Positions 36,160 to 44,265 of a DNA stretch of 64,000 bases are shown here, piece after piece; positions within the stretch are counted from its first letter, which is position 1, and each line of letters starts with the position of its first letter. This stretch comes from Lysinibacillus odysseyi (GTDB taxonomy: Bacteria > Bacillota > Bacilli > Bacillales_A > Planococcaceae), in the NCBI GenBank assembly GCA_014595895.1, contig JABUKB010000001.1:1178001-1242000 (forward strand), in the 5' to 3' direction. Both the position numbers and the translations under genes were made by a program. The notes below the pieces were generated by a model that was not told the DNA's origin, did no database searches, and worked only from the letters and a program-made list of their open reading frames with translations.

Positions 36160-36945
36160 ATGGATATCATTCAACAATTGAAAAAAGTAGGGTTTAATGA
36201 ATACGAATCAAAAAGCTATACAACCCTCATACAAAATGGAACATCCACTGCTTATCAAGTGAGTAAATTGTCAGGTATTCCACGCGCTCGGATTTATGAC
36301 ACATTAGAAAGCCTTGTGGAAAAGGGGATTGTTTTAAAAGAAGAGTTTGAGAAATCCACTGTTTATTCACCGTTACCGGTGGAAGTGTTTCTGCAAAAAA
36401 CAAAAGAGGAATGGGAAGACACCTATCGTACGATTGATAAGGGGTTAAAAGATCTGGAACTTACACAACACAATGATGAAGATAATAAAGTCTTTACGAT
36501 TAAAAACCACTCTGCCATTCTCCATTACAGTCAGAGACTTATCAAAAAAGCAGAAAAAAGAATTGTCGTTTCCCTTTGGTCAGATATGTATGAGGTATTA
36601 GAAGAGGAGCTTAAACAAGTTGACGATCAGGTTTGCATACAAGGCATTACGTTCCATGTTGATTCACCAGTACCAACTTTAGAAAAGCACCGTATCACGC
36701 CTTTTACAGAATCAACTAACAGCAATCATTGGTTTATTGTCTCCATTGATTCAAAAGAAATGATATATGGTCCATCCTTGCATGAACGAGAGATGGCCTT
36801 TTATACAGATGATCCTATTCATATTCGTTTATTGGAGGATTATATATGGCATGATGTATTAGTAAATAGGCTAGTGAGACAATCAGACAAAAAATTAGAA
36901 GAATGGATTTCTGCCGGAAGAAGACAATTTTTTATGGAAGGTTGA
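36160..36945 (+). CDS. TrmB-family transcriptional regulator
   Basis: 261 residues. N-terminal winged helix with GFNEYESKSYTTLIQNGTST and SGIPRARIYDTLESL, the TrmB signature, then the phospholipase-D-like ligand domain to the end (HSAILHYSQRLIKKAEKRIVVSL). GGAGG precedes the ATG. In bacteria such regulators often respond to sugars or amino-acid metabolites. Divergence from ridA/PLP enzyme with a perfect palindrome points to control of that operon. Confidence 0.85.
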   Translation: MDIIQQLKKVGFNEYESKSYTTLIQNGTSTAYQVSKLSGIPRARIYDTLESLVEKGIVLKEEFEKSTVYSPLPVEVFLQKTKEEWEDTYRTIDKGLKDLELTQHNDEDNKVFTIKNHSAILHYSQRLIKKAEKRIVVSLWSDMYEVLEEELKQVDDQVCIQGITFHVDSPVPTLEKHRITPFTESTNSNHWFIVSIDSKEMIYGPSLHEREMAFYTDDPIHIRLLEDYIWHDVLVNRLVRQSDKKLEEWISAGRRQFFMEG

Positions 36946-36951
36946 AACTAA

Positions 36952-36996
36952 AAAGGGTCGTGCTATAAGGAGAATCTTATAGCGCAACCCTTTTTT
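36952..36996. terminator. Bidirectional terminator
   Basis: Stem AAGGGTCGTGCTATAAG / CTTATAGCGCAACCCTT, T6 on the plus strand and an A-run for the minus direction. It separates trmB from the convergent EAL gene. Confidence 0.85.
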
Positions 36997-36997
36997 G

Positions 36998-38719
36998 TTA
37001 TAATTGTTTGGCTTGTTCTTGTAACACGAAGAGCTTTTCAGCAAATTCTTCCGCACTGAGTGGTTTACTGAACAGGTAGCCTTGAATATATTCACAAGAA
37101 AATTGCTTTAATACTTCTAGCTCATACATCTCTTCTACACCCTCTGCTACCACTGTCATGTTTAAGGCATGGGCTAATTTAATAATGGCTTCTACCATTG
37201 GTATGCCTGTTTGCTCATTTCCAATATTTTGAATAAAGCTACGATCGATTTTCAAGGCATCGACAGGAAACCCTTTTAAATAACTTAAGGAAGAATAGCC
37301 TGTACCAAAATCATCGACAGAAATAGTCATGCCATATGCTTTGATTTCATGGATACGTTTCACTAAATCTTCATTTTGGTCTACCATCGACATTTCAGTA
37401 ATTTCAAGCTCGATAAACTGTGGATTAATATCATTTTCAAGTAAAATCTGCTTGAGACGCGGTAAAAAGTCTGATTCCCCTAAATGCTTTGGTGAGATAT
37501 TGACTGCTACACGTAAATTTAGATTGAATTGTTCATTCCACTGCTTTACCTGCAACCCTGCCTGACGTAGTACCCACTCTCCGATTTCTCCAATAAGACC
37601 GCAATCTTCAGCAAATGGGATAAATTGATCCGGTGGTACGTAGCCTAACTCTTCATCATGCCAGCGAAGCAGTGCCTCCATGCCTTCAATTTCTCCAGTT
37701 TCGATTTGTACTTTTGGCTGGTAGTGCAAGTAAAAAGAATCAGTAAGCAGAGCTTGATGCAATTTCGTTTCTAACTTTAATTGCTGATTATTAATACCAT
37801 TAATAGATGGCTGATACAGCACGCTGTAATTGCCGCGTTTTTTCTTCGCTTCATACATCGCAAAATCCGCAGATTTCAGTAAATCTGATGATGTCTGGGC
37901 GTGATCAGGATATAAACTAATGCCAATACTTGTACTCGAGAAAAAAGTATGACCCATGACAAGAAAACTAGATTTAAACACCTGTAATATGTTTTGCGTG
38001 ACCTGTTCTAAATTGCGAATGTCTTTTAATACATAGACAAATTCATCCCCATTTAAACGATAAAAGGAATTGCCCTGTTGATCGATTTCTATTAAGCGTC
38101 CCGCAATTTCCTGTAAAAATACATCTCCAGCTTTATGACCCAGTCCATCATTAATATTTTTAAATCTATTTATATCTAATAGGAAAAGAGCAAACTGGCG
38201 ACCTGCTTTTTCAGCTTCTGCAATCTCTATCTCCAGTTCCTTTAATAAACTTCTTCGATTTGGCAGCCCTGTTAAGTCATCATGATAGGCAATATACGTC
38301 ATTTGCTTAATATTTTTTTGAGCCGTAATGTCTGTTCGAATCGAAATATATTGATAGGGTTTCCCTTTATCATTTAAAAAAGGTACAATGGTTGTCTGTA
38401 CCCAGTAATAGGAGTTATCTTTTGTCCGATTACAAATTTCTCCATGCCATGTTTCGCCATTTCCAATCTTACGCCACATTTCTCGGAAAAATAATTTAGA
38501 ATGAATACCAGAATTCAAAATGCGGTGGTCTTGACCAATTAGTTCTTCACGGCTATATTTAGAAATTTGACAAAATCGGTCGTTGACAGCTGTAATAATA
38601 CCGGTCGGATCGGTTACTGCTACAATAGATGATTCGTCTAGTGCTTTCTTGATATTTTTAAGTTCAGATACTGACATATCAATGGAGTCTAAAGCCTGAA
38701 TATTGTTGAATAATTCCAT
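36998..38719 (-). CDS. PAS-GGDEF-EAL protein, probable c-di-GMP phosphodiesterase
   Basis: 573 residues, cytoplasmic. PAS domain about 25-130 (VTDPTGIITAVNDRFC), GGDEF domain about 140-300, EAL domain about 315-560. The GGDEF active site is changed to RLNGDEF, so cyclase activity is doubtful and the domain may bind GTP only. The EAL domain keeps EALLRW, the metal-binding DDFGTGYSS and EGVE, so phosphodiesterase activity is likely. AAGGAGGG precedes the ATG. A second EAL protein lies at 55541. Confidence 0.88.
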   Translation of the reverse strand: MELFNNIQALDSIDMSVSELKNIKKALDESSIVAVTDPTGIITAVNDRFCQISKYSREELIGQDHRILNSGIHSKLFFREMWRKIGNGETWHGEICNRTKDNSYYWVQTTIVPFLNDKGKPYQYISIRTDITAQKNIKQMTYIAYHDDLTGLPNRRSLLKELEIEIAEAEKAGRQFALFLLDINRFKNINDGLGHKAGDVFLQEIAGRLIEIDQQGNSFYRLNGDEFVYVLKDIRNLEQVTQNILQVFKSSFLVMGHTFFSSTSIGISLYPDHAQTSSDLLKSADFAMYEAKKKRGNYSVLYQPSINGINNQQLKLETKLHQALLTDSFYLHYQPKVQIETGEIEGMEALLRWHDEELGYVPPDQFIPFAEDCGLIGEIGEWVLRQAGLQVKQWNEQFNLNLRVAVNISPKHLGESDFLPRLKQILLENDINPQFIELEITEMSMVDQNEDLVKRIHEIKAYGMTISVDDFGTGYSSLSYLKGFPVDALKIDRSFIQNIGNEQTGIPMVEAIIKLAHALNMTVVAEGVEEMYELEVLKQFSCEYIQGYLFSKPLSAEEFAEKLFVLQEQAKQL

Positions 38720-38930
38720 TTTCCCCCTCCTTTCATATAATTAGCAATTTTTTCTAGATAAACATCGCCAGTAATCAACAACTTTTGTTAAATACTATCT
38801 ATTAAATAGGTTTTTTAGTCCATACTATATTATAATATATAAGAAGTAAATGTAAATAAGTATCTTTAGATGCACAGCATATATCTATAAATATTACCAT
38901 TATTAGTTGCCAGAACAATATTTTTAACCC

Positions 38931-38970
38931 AAATAAAAACAACCCTGCATTTTATCATCCATGCAAGGTT
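38931..38970 (-). terminator. Terminator after the microprotein pair
   Basis: Minus-strand AACCTTGCAT / ATGCAGGGTT stem with GTTTTTATTT tail, 12 bases after the stop at 38982. Confidence 0.75.
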
Positions 38971-38981
38971 GCTACCATACT

Positions 38982-39152
38982 TCAATATGTGACGAGCTCA
39001 TTTCGACCTCTTTCCTCAGCGTTTTTTATGAATGCTTGAATTTGCTGATGTGATAAGTTGAGTACAAAATAATGATAATTTATAGGTTCTAAATCGTACG
39101 CAGCGCAGGCCTTTTTGTAAATTTCATATGCTTCATCATAATTTGCCGTCAT
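38982..39152 (-). CDS. Microprotein B (56 aa), paralogue of the upstream gene
   Basis: Starts at the ATG at 39152 with AAAGGAT six bases upstream, one base after the stop of its neighbour. It has a tyrosine-rich helix (NYDEAYEIYKKACAAYDLEP), then INYHYFVLNLSHQQIQAF and a basic C-terminus. Shared pattern with its neighbour: Y(x)2-3YxxxCxxYxLEPxNxxYxVxxLSxxQ. No known family and no membrane segment. Perhaps a small adaptor or anti-regulator. Confidence 0.7.
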   Translation of the reverse strand: MTANYDEAYEIYKKACAAYDLEPINYHYFVLNLSHQQIQAFIKNAEERGRNELVTY

Positions 39153-39153
39153 A

Positions 39154-39306
39154 TTAATATCCTTTCGACTGTTGAGCTTTTTCATTATATGCATTTAATT
39201 GATCTTGGGACAGTTGAATAACATAATAACGAAAATTCACTGGCTCTAATCCATACTGCTCGCATTTTTCTAAATACATTTTATACCCTTCTTGATACAT
39301 TGTCAT
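39154..39306 (-). CDS. Microprotein A (50 aa), paralogue of the downstream gene
   Basis: ATG at 39306 after AAGGGAGCGG. The sequence begins MTMYQEGYKMYLEKCEQYGL and continues EPVNFRYYVIQLSQDQLNAY. It aligns without gaps to microprotein B over about 40 residues with roughly 40% identity. The tight coupling (one-base spacing) and shared terminator suggest co-translation. Codon pattern and conserved paralogy argue it is real despite its size. Confidence 0.7.
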   Translation of the reverse strand: MTMYQEGYKMYLEKCEQYGLEPVNFRYYVIQLSQDQLNAYNEKAQQSKGY

Positions 39307-39420
39307 GATAATCCGCTCCCTTGTTGTACTATAACAGAATGTTTTTCTTGTTATTAATATAGTACAGAAAGGGTCGTGCTGTCAATCATTTGTTGCGAAA
39401 ATTTTCATAATTATTTAAAT

Positions 39421-39450
39421 AAAAAACAGAGTAATTTTCACTCTGTTTTT
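39421..39450 (-). terminator. Terminator of the recombinase gene
   Basis: AAAAAACAGAGTG / CACTCTGTTTTTT-type stem (arms AAAACAGAGT and ACTCTGTTTT) with a T6 tail on the minus strand, next to the dif-like sequence. Confidence 0.8.
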
Positions 39451-39451
39451 T

Positions 39452-39471
39452 AGTTTACATAATAATATTAT
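39452..39471. repeat. dif-like 20-mer, copy 2
   Basis: AGTTTACATAATAATATTAT, identical to 28736-28755. It spans the stop codon of the tyrosine recombinase gene and precedes its terminator. Confidence 0.5.
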
Positions 39472-40408
39472 TAAAAGGACTCTTTTTCATGACTTCTTGA
39501 ATTTGCTCGTCTTCGATATGTGTATAAATTTGTGTGGTTGCTACACTTGAATGTCCTAAAATATGCTGTAAGCTACGAATATCGGCACCCGCTTTATACA
39601 TCATCGTTGCAGATGTATGACGCAATTTATGTGGCGTAAGTTTTTCTTTCTGCAAGGAAGCTTCATTGATTTGTTTTACGATACGTGCTACCGCTTGTCT
39701 TGTAAAACGCGTGCCTTTTTGCGAGACAAATAAAGGCTCCGGTCCCTCTCCTTTATAGACAGTACGCTCTGGCAAGTACTGTTCCAAGGCTTTCAAGCAG
39801 CTATCGTTTAAATAGACAGTCCGTTCTTTATTGCCTTTCCCGATTACTTTCACCAAACGTCCTTGAATAGAAGAAAGATTTAAGTTGCATAATTCTGTGA
39901 CCCGAATGCCTAAATTTAAAAATAGCAGCATCATGCAAGTATCCCGCTTGCTATACATACGGTCCGTAATAGAATAGATAAAGTTTTGCGATTCCTCCAT
40001 ATTTAAATAGACAGGTTTTCGTTTTCCGATTTTCGGAGATTCCAGTTGCTCGGCAATATTCTCCTCTATCAGTCTGCGTTTGTTTTTTAAGTATTTGAAA
40101 AAAGCCCGCAATGTGGCCACCTTTCGCGCACGTGCTGCAGGTGAATTTTTCCGCTGTACCTCGCAGTATTCCATAAATAAATATAAATCTTCCAGAGATA
40201 GCTCCTTAATAAAATCGATCGTCAAATCCGAAATGTCAATCGTATGTATGTAATCAGTCGGCACATCTTCTTGTACTGCCTTTAAAAAACGGAATGTCAG
40301 AACTAAGTCATATTCATATTCTTTTCGTGTGCGTGGGGATTTCCCGGTAATCGTTGTTAAATAAATGCAAAAGTCTTTAATGATTTTAGGTAGTTTTGTA
40401 GTTGCCAT
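39455..40408 (-). CDS. Tyrosine site-specific recombinase (XerC/XerD-like)
   Basis: 317 residues from the ATG at 40408, six bases after AAGAGGAGG. A TTG 18 bases upstream overlaps the ribosome binding site and is unlikely. An N-terminal SAM-like core-binding domain (about 1-130) is followed by the catalytic domain with all expected residues: Arg in LGIRVTELCNL, Lys in GKGNKERTVYL, HKLRHTSAT, the second His in LGHSSVATTQ and the nucleophile Tyr in IYTHI. It is standalone, without prophage genes, as for chromosome-dimer or housekeeping Xer proteins. It is longer than typical XerC/D by about 20 residues. Confidence 0.85.
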   Translation of the reverse strand: MATTKLPKIIKDFCIYLTTITGKSPRTRKEYEYDLVLTFRFLKAVQEDVPTDYIHTIDISDLTIDFIKELSLEDLYLFMEYCEVQRKNSPAARARKVATLRAFFKYLKNKRRLIEENIAEQLESPKIGKRKPVYLNMEESQNFIYSITDRMYSKRDTCMMLLFLNLGIRVTELCNLNLSSIQGRLVKVIGKGNKERTVYLNDSCLKALEQYLPERTVYKGEGPEPLFVSQKGTRFTRQAVARIVKQINEASLQKEKLTPHKLRHTSATMMYKAGADIRSLQHILGHSSVATTQIYTHIEDEQIQEVMKKSPFNNIIM

Positions 40409-40438
40409 ATCATCCCTCCTCTTCAACTATTCTAGCAT

Positions 40439-40474
40439 AAAAATGTTCCCAAATTCATATTTGGGAACATTTTT
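40439..40474. promoter_or_regulatory. Perfect 16-bp inverted repeat before the recombinase
   Basis: Arms AAAAATGTTCCCAAAT / ATTTGGGAACATTTTT around TCAT. On the minus strand it ends in T5 a few bases before the recombinase ribosome binding site. It could be a terminator insulating the gene or an operator. Confidence 0.55.
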
Positions 40475-40479
40475 AGTGT

Positions 40480-40620
40480 TCTTTTTACAGCATTCGCTAA
40501 AAAAAGAGCTGTAAACCGCGTCATATCAAGGTTTTTTCTGAGAAACGCACTCAGACGATTCGAGAAAGGATTTTATGGGTACTTACCCATCTCGAATCTT
40601 CTGGGCGTAGCCAAATAAAT
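40480..40620. other. Structured non-coding stretch
   Basis: Contains hairpins CTGAG / CTCAG (40539-40555), ATTCGAGA / TCTCGAAT (40559-40599) and, nested inside it, ATGGGTA / TACCCAT (40576-40591). No open frame. Possibly a small RNA or mobile hairpin element. Confidence 0.4.
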
Positions 40621-40634
40621 AAGTATAAAAAATA

Positions 40635-40670
40635 AAAAGTAAGCCTGAAAAATCTCTAGGCTTACTTTTT
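40635..40670 (-). terminator. Terminator of the alcohol dehydrogenase gene
   Basis: AAAAAGTAAGCCT / AGGCTTACTTTTT stem, T-rich tail on the minus strand. Confidence 0.82.
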
Positions 40671-40674
40671 ATTT

Positions 40675-41814
40675 CTACGGTTTTAAAATAAACTTAATGC
40701 TCGCATCTTCATGGTCATGGAACATACGGTATGCGTCACTCGCTTCGTCCAATGGCATTTTATGCGTAATGATTTCTGTTGGATCGATTTTCCCTTCCGA
40801 TACCATCTTATACAGCATCGGCATATAATGCACGACAGGTGCTTGCCCCATTTTTAATGTGACATTTCGCTCGAAAATATTTCCGAGCGGGAACATATTA
40901 TACATTGAGCCGTATACACCAGTTAATTGAATCGTACCGAACTTTTTGACAGATTTTAGGGCCACATCGATTGCACTCAATGTACCGCCTTGCAATTTTA
41001 ATTTTTGTCCTACTTTTTCAGCCAGTGACATTTTACCGTCCATACCTACACAGTCGATGACTACATCTGCACCGCCATGTGTAATTTCATGTAAATGGCT
41101 TCCAATATCATCATACTCATCGAAATTGAAAATTTCTACATTGTTTTTACTTTTAGCATGTGTTAAGCGGTATTGAAGCGGGTCTACAACCAGCACGCGA
41201 CGTGCACCCTTCATCCAGGCAAACTTTTGGACCATTAAACCGATAGGACCGGAACCTAGTACAATGACCATATCTCCTTTTTTTACGCCCGCATTTTCTA
41301 CACTCCAGTAAGCAGTAGGCAATACGTCTGAAAGGAATAATAACGCCTCATCTTCTAACTCGCAAGACTCTGGTACTTTAAAAGGAAGGTAGTTTCCATA
41401 TGGGACACGCAGATATTCAGCCTGTCCACCCGGGAAGTTACCATATCGCTCCGTAAAACCAAAATAAGCACCGGAGTCAAGAGCTGGATTGTCATTTGAA
41501 TTATCGCACTGACTTTCCATCTCATTTTGACAGTAGAAGCACTCCCCGCACGAAATGTTAAATGGAATGACGACACGGTCTCCTTTTTTCAAATTGGTTA
41601 CCTCAGGACCTACTTCCTCGACAATGCCCATTGGCTCATGTCCAATGACATAATCTTTGTGTGTTGGCAGAGCACCACGGTAAATATGAAGGTCCGAACC
41701 ACAAATCGCTGTAGAGGTAATACGGACAACAATATCATCTGGTTTTTCAATCTTTGCGTCTGGGACTTCCTTTACTTGCACATCTTTTGCACCTTGATAC
41801 GTTACTGCTTTCAA
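40675..41814 (-). CDS. Zinc-dependent alcohol dehydrogenase (AdhB-like, MDR family)
   Basis: 379 residues. Catalytic zinc ligands are in AICGSDLH and GHEP. The structural zinc loop CGECFYCQNEMESQC gives four cysteines. The NAD-binding Rossmann motif is VLGSGPIGLM near residue 190. It is closest in layout to glutathione-independent formaldehyde dehydrogenase/AdhB-type enzymes of Bacillus. TTG start after AGGAGGG. An inverted repeat TTAAGAAT / ATTCTTAA lies in its promoter. Likely role is oxidation of a short-chain alcohol or aldehyde. Confidence 0.87.
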   Translation of the reverse strand: MKAVTYQGAKDVQVKEVPDAKIEKPDDIVVRITSTAICGSDLHIYRGALPTHKDYVIGHEPMGIVEEVGPEVTNLKKGDRVVIPFNISCGECFYCQNEMESQCDNSNDNPALDSGAYFGFTERYGNFPGGQAEYLRVPYGNYLPFKVPESCELEDEALLFLSDVLPTAYWSVENAGVKKGDMVIVLGSGPIGLMVQKFAWMKGARRVLVVDPLQYRLTHAKSKNNVEIFNFDEYDDIGSHLHEITHGGADVVIDCVGMDGKMSLAEKVGQKLKLQGGTLSAIDVALKSVKKFGTIQLTGVYGSMYNMFPLGNIFERNVTLKMGQAPVVHYMPMLYKMVSEGKIDPTEIITHKMPLDEASDAYRMFHDHEDASIKFILKP

Positions 41815-41839
41815 ACAGATCCCTCCTGCTAAACATTTT

Positions 41840-41869
41840 TTAAGAATCCCTCAATCTAGGCATTCTTAA
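41840..41869. promoter_or_regulatory. Inverted repeat in the adh promoter region
   Basis: Arms TTAAGAAT / ATTCTTAA with 14 bases between, 25 bases before the start codon. Regulator unknown. Confidence 0.4.
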
Positions 41870-41948
41870 GTTATTTACCACAAGAAGGTGAAAAATACAC
41901 TTATATATTTGAAAGAGTGGAAAACGAGCATATGGTAACAGTTCAGCC

Positions 41949-42725
41949 CTATTTCCCTTCAAATATTGGTTTGCGTTTTTCGTTAAAGGCACGAATCCCT
42001 TCTAAGCGGTCCTCAGAGGTAATGACAGTATTGTAAGTGTCTATTTCTAATTGAAATGCTTCTTCAACTGGCAACGTATAAGCAGCCGATACTTTTTTCA
42101 CACCTCTGACACCTAGCGGGGCATTGGCTGCAATGGTTTCTGCTAATTGGATAGCTACGCTCATCACTTCTTCCGTTGGTACGAGTCGATTGAATAATCC
42201 GACTTGATGTGCTTCCGGTGCTTCAATAATGCGCCCCGTATACAGCCATTCACGTGCAATATGCTGACCGATTCGTTTCGGCAGCAGCCAAGCACCACCC
42301 CCACCCGGCATAATACCGCGGGTTACTTCCGTTAAGCCAATCTTTACATTATCCCCTGCAATGATTAAATCGGCATTTAGCGCCAACTCAAACCCACCTG
42401 CTAATGCATATCCTGTCACTGCTGCAATCGTTGGGCATGGCAGATCCGCTAAGGCTTGAAACATTTGTTCAAATAGAAGATGCTGTTCTTTCCATTCCTC
42501 ATCTGTCATGCCTTGTCGCTCTTTTAAATCAGCTCCTGAACAAAAGGCATCCTGCGTAGACGATGTGAGAATAACTACGCGTACTGGTTCATTTTTCAAT
42601 TGTGTTAAAATCGTCACTAATTGTTCAGCCATCGCTGTATTGAAAGCATGGCGCACGGCTGGGCGATCAAGCGTCACGACAGCAATTTGTTGATAATGCA
42701 TATAATCTAGATGAACAGTTTTCAA
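41949..42725 (-). CDS. Enoyl-CoA hydratase/isomerase (crotonase) family protein
   Basis: 258 residues, standard crotonase length. The CoA-binding FCSGADLKE, the oxyanion and first catalytic Glu in GGFELALNADL, and the second Glu in GLTEVTRGIMPGGGG are present, so hydratase activity is plausible. The C-terminal helix has FNEKRKPIFEGK. TTG start after AGGAGG. There are no adjacent beta-oxidation genes. Substrate chain length is not predictable. Confidence 0.85.
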   Translation of the reverse strand: MKTVHLDYMHYQQIAVVTLDRPAVRHAFNTAMAEQLVTILTQLKNEPVRVVILTSSTQDAFCSGADLKERQGMTDEEWKEQHLLFEQMFQALADLPCPTIAAVTGYALAGGFELALNADLIIAGDNVKIGLTEVTRGIMPGGGGAWLLPKRIGQHIAREWLYTGRIIEAPEAHQVGLFNRLVPTEEVMSVAIQLAETIAANAPLGVRGVKKVSAAYTLPVEEAFQLEIDTYNTVITSEDRLEGIRAFNEKRKPIFEGK

Positions 42726-43082
42726 GTTATTTCCTCCTACTATGTATCTTTGATACTTACTGAATAGCTACCATTCTTTGTCTCGAATATAACAAACAGG
42801 GAGTATAAAGTAAAATAGATAACCGAATATTATGTCAATCTAGTAGGAACAATTCATTTTTATCGTGTATTATCGTATAGTAATTTATGGGTTAAATAGT
42901 AATATATTCATGCATTAAATCCAAAAAGGAAGATATAAGACGAAAAATAAGAAAAATCTCTTATTTTTTATGGAATAACGGGAATTTCGAGGCTTTCACT
43001 TATCATTTCTTACGTAGTTTATATATAATGAATAAGATAGATTATAATAGTTTTGATATTTAAAGAGATAAGGTGAACATAT
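42726..43082. other. Promoter region between crotonase and rsbY
   Basis: AT-rich DNA with TATAAT sequences at 43024 and 43043 before rsbY. No gene and no sigma-B consensus (GTTT / GGGTAT) seen. Confidence 0.4.
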
Positions 43083-44219
43083 ATGACAATTCTTCTTGTA
43101 GATGATAGCCCGGTTAATCTCTTCGTTATAGAGAAAATTTTAAAAAGTGATGGCATTAATGATTTTGTTTCCTTACAATCGGCAAAGGAACTGTTTCATT
43201 ATTTAGATGAGTCTAACACACCTTATTGCAATGAGGTGGATGTCATCTTATTGGATGTGATGATGCCTGAAATTGACGGTATAGAAGCCTGTCGCCAATT
43301 AAAACAAGATGAAAGATTAAAAGATATACAAGTGATTTTTGTAACCGCACTTGAGGATGAGAAAAACTTAGCAGCTGCTTTGGATGTTGGTGGCATTGAC
43401 TATATCACAAAACCTATTAATAAAGTGGAGCTACTGGCACGTTTACGTGTAGCCCTGCGTTTAAAAAAGGAGCTAGATTGGCATGCGACACATGAACAGA
43501 AGATTTCTACAGAGCTTAACTTAGCAGCGCGCGTGCAACAGAGCCTACTCAGTCCCACACTGATTGATCCGAAAATCCAAATTACAGCCTCCTATTTACC
43601 TTCCTTTAACTTAGCTGGGGATTTGTATTATTGGTATAAAATCGATGACGACCGTTATGCCGTTATTTTACTGGATATGATGGGACATGGAGTATCAGCT
43701 TCGTTGGTTTGCATGTATATTTCTTCTGTTTTACGAGAAGCCGTAAAGCAGTTAATAGAGCCTGATCTTGTGATTCAGGAATTAAACCGTTATATGAATT
43801 TATTGCAAAATGAAAAAGAAAATATATTTTTCTATTTCACAGCCGTTTATATGGTAGTAGACACAAAACGGAAAATGGTGGAATATGTAAATGCAGGACA
43901 CCCAAGTGGTTATGCCTTTGTGGATCATAAAGAAGTAGTCTCTATTTCTTCAACAAGCTTTGCAGTCGGCTTTGTAGAGGAAATGAAAATCGAAAAAAGT
44001 ATCATTACATATGAGGAACAAATTCAAATCGTCCTCTTTACTGATGGTGTATTAGAAGCAATGGGACCTTGTGAGTTCACAGCTGAAAAAGAGTTAGGTA
44101 ACATTGTAAAAAAACAATGGTCTATGGAGCAAGAGCCTATTGATTACATCCTGACGAAAGAACTGCAACAAAATCAGCCAGACGATATGTGTGTCCTCTT
44201 ATTGCAAGCCGGGCATTAA
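43083..44219 (+). CDS. rsbY: Response regulator-PP2C phosphatase (RsbY-like)
   Basis: 378 residues. Receiver domain about 1-122 with the phosphorylation Asp in LLDVMMPEIDG and Lys in YITKPIN. SpoIIE-type PP2C domain about 150-375 with AGDLYYW, DMMGHGVSAS, FTDGVLEA and DDMCVLLL. In Bacillus cereus, RsbY receives phosphate from RsbK and dephosphorylates RsbV, releasing sigma-B. Its convergence with an RsbK-like kinase and CheR-type methyltransferase supports the same role. AAGGTGA precedes the ATG. Confidence 0.85.
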   Translation: MTILLVDDSPVNLFVIEKILKSDGINDFVSLQSAKELFHYLDESNTPYCNEVDVILLDVMMPEIDGIEACRQLKQDERLKDIQVIFVTALEDEKNLAAALDVGGIDYITKPINKVELLARLRVALRLKKELDWHATHEQKISTELNLAARVQQSLLSPTLIDPKIQITASYLPSFNLAGDLYYWYKIDDDRYAVILLDMMGHGVSASLVCMYISSVLREAVKQLIEPDLVIQELNRYMNLLQNEKENIFFYFTAVYMVVDTKRKMVEYVNAGHPSGYAFVDHKEVVSISSTSFAVGFVEEMKIEKSIITYEEQIQIVLFTDGVLEAMGPCEFTAEKELGNIVKKQWSMEQEPIDYILTKELQQNQPDDMCVLLLQAGH

Positions 44220-44262
44220 AAAAGAGCTATTTGCGAAAAACTCGCAAATAGCTCTTTCTTTA
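44218..44262. terminator. Bidirectional terminator between rsbY and rsbM
   Basis: AAAGAGCTATTTGCGA / TCGCAAATAGCTCTTT stem, T-rich on the plus strand, A-rich for the minus direction. Confidence 0.85.
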
Positions 44263-44265
44263 TTC

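Noticed and set aside
40480-40620. c-di-GMP or T-box riboswitch
   Set aside because: None of the conserved core sequences of those classes is present.
42961-43082. Sigma-B promoter before rsbY
   Set aside because: No GTTT / GGGTAT pair with suitable spacing was found.
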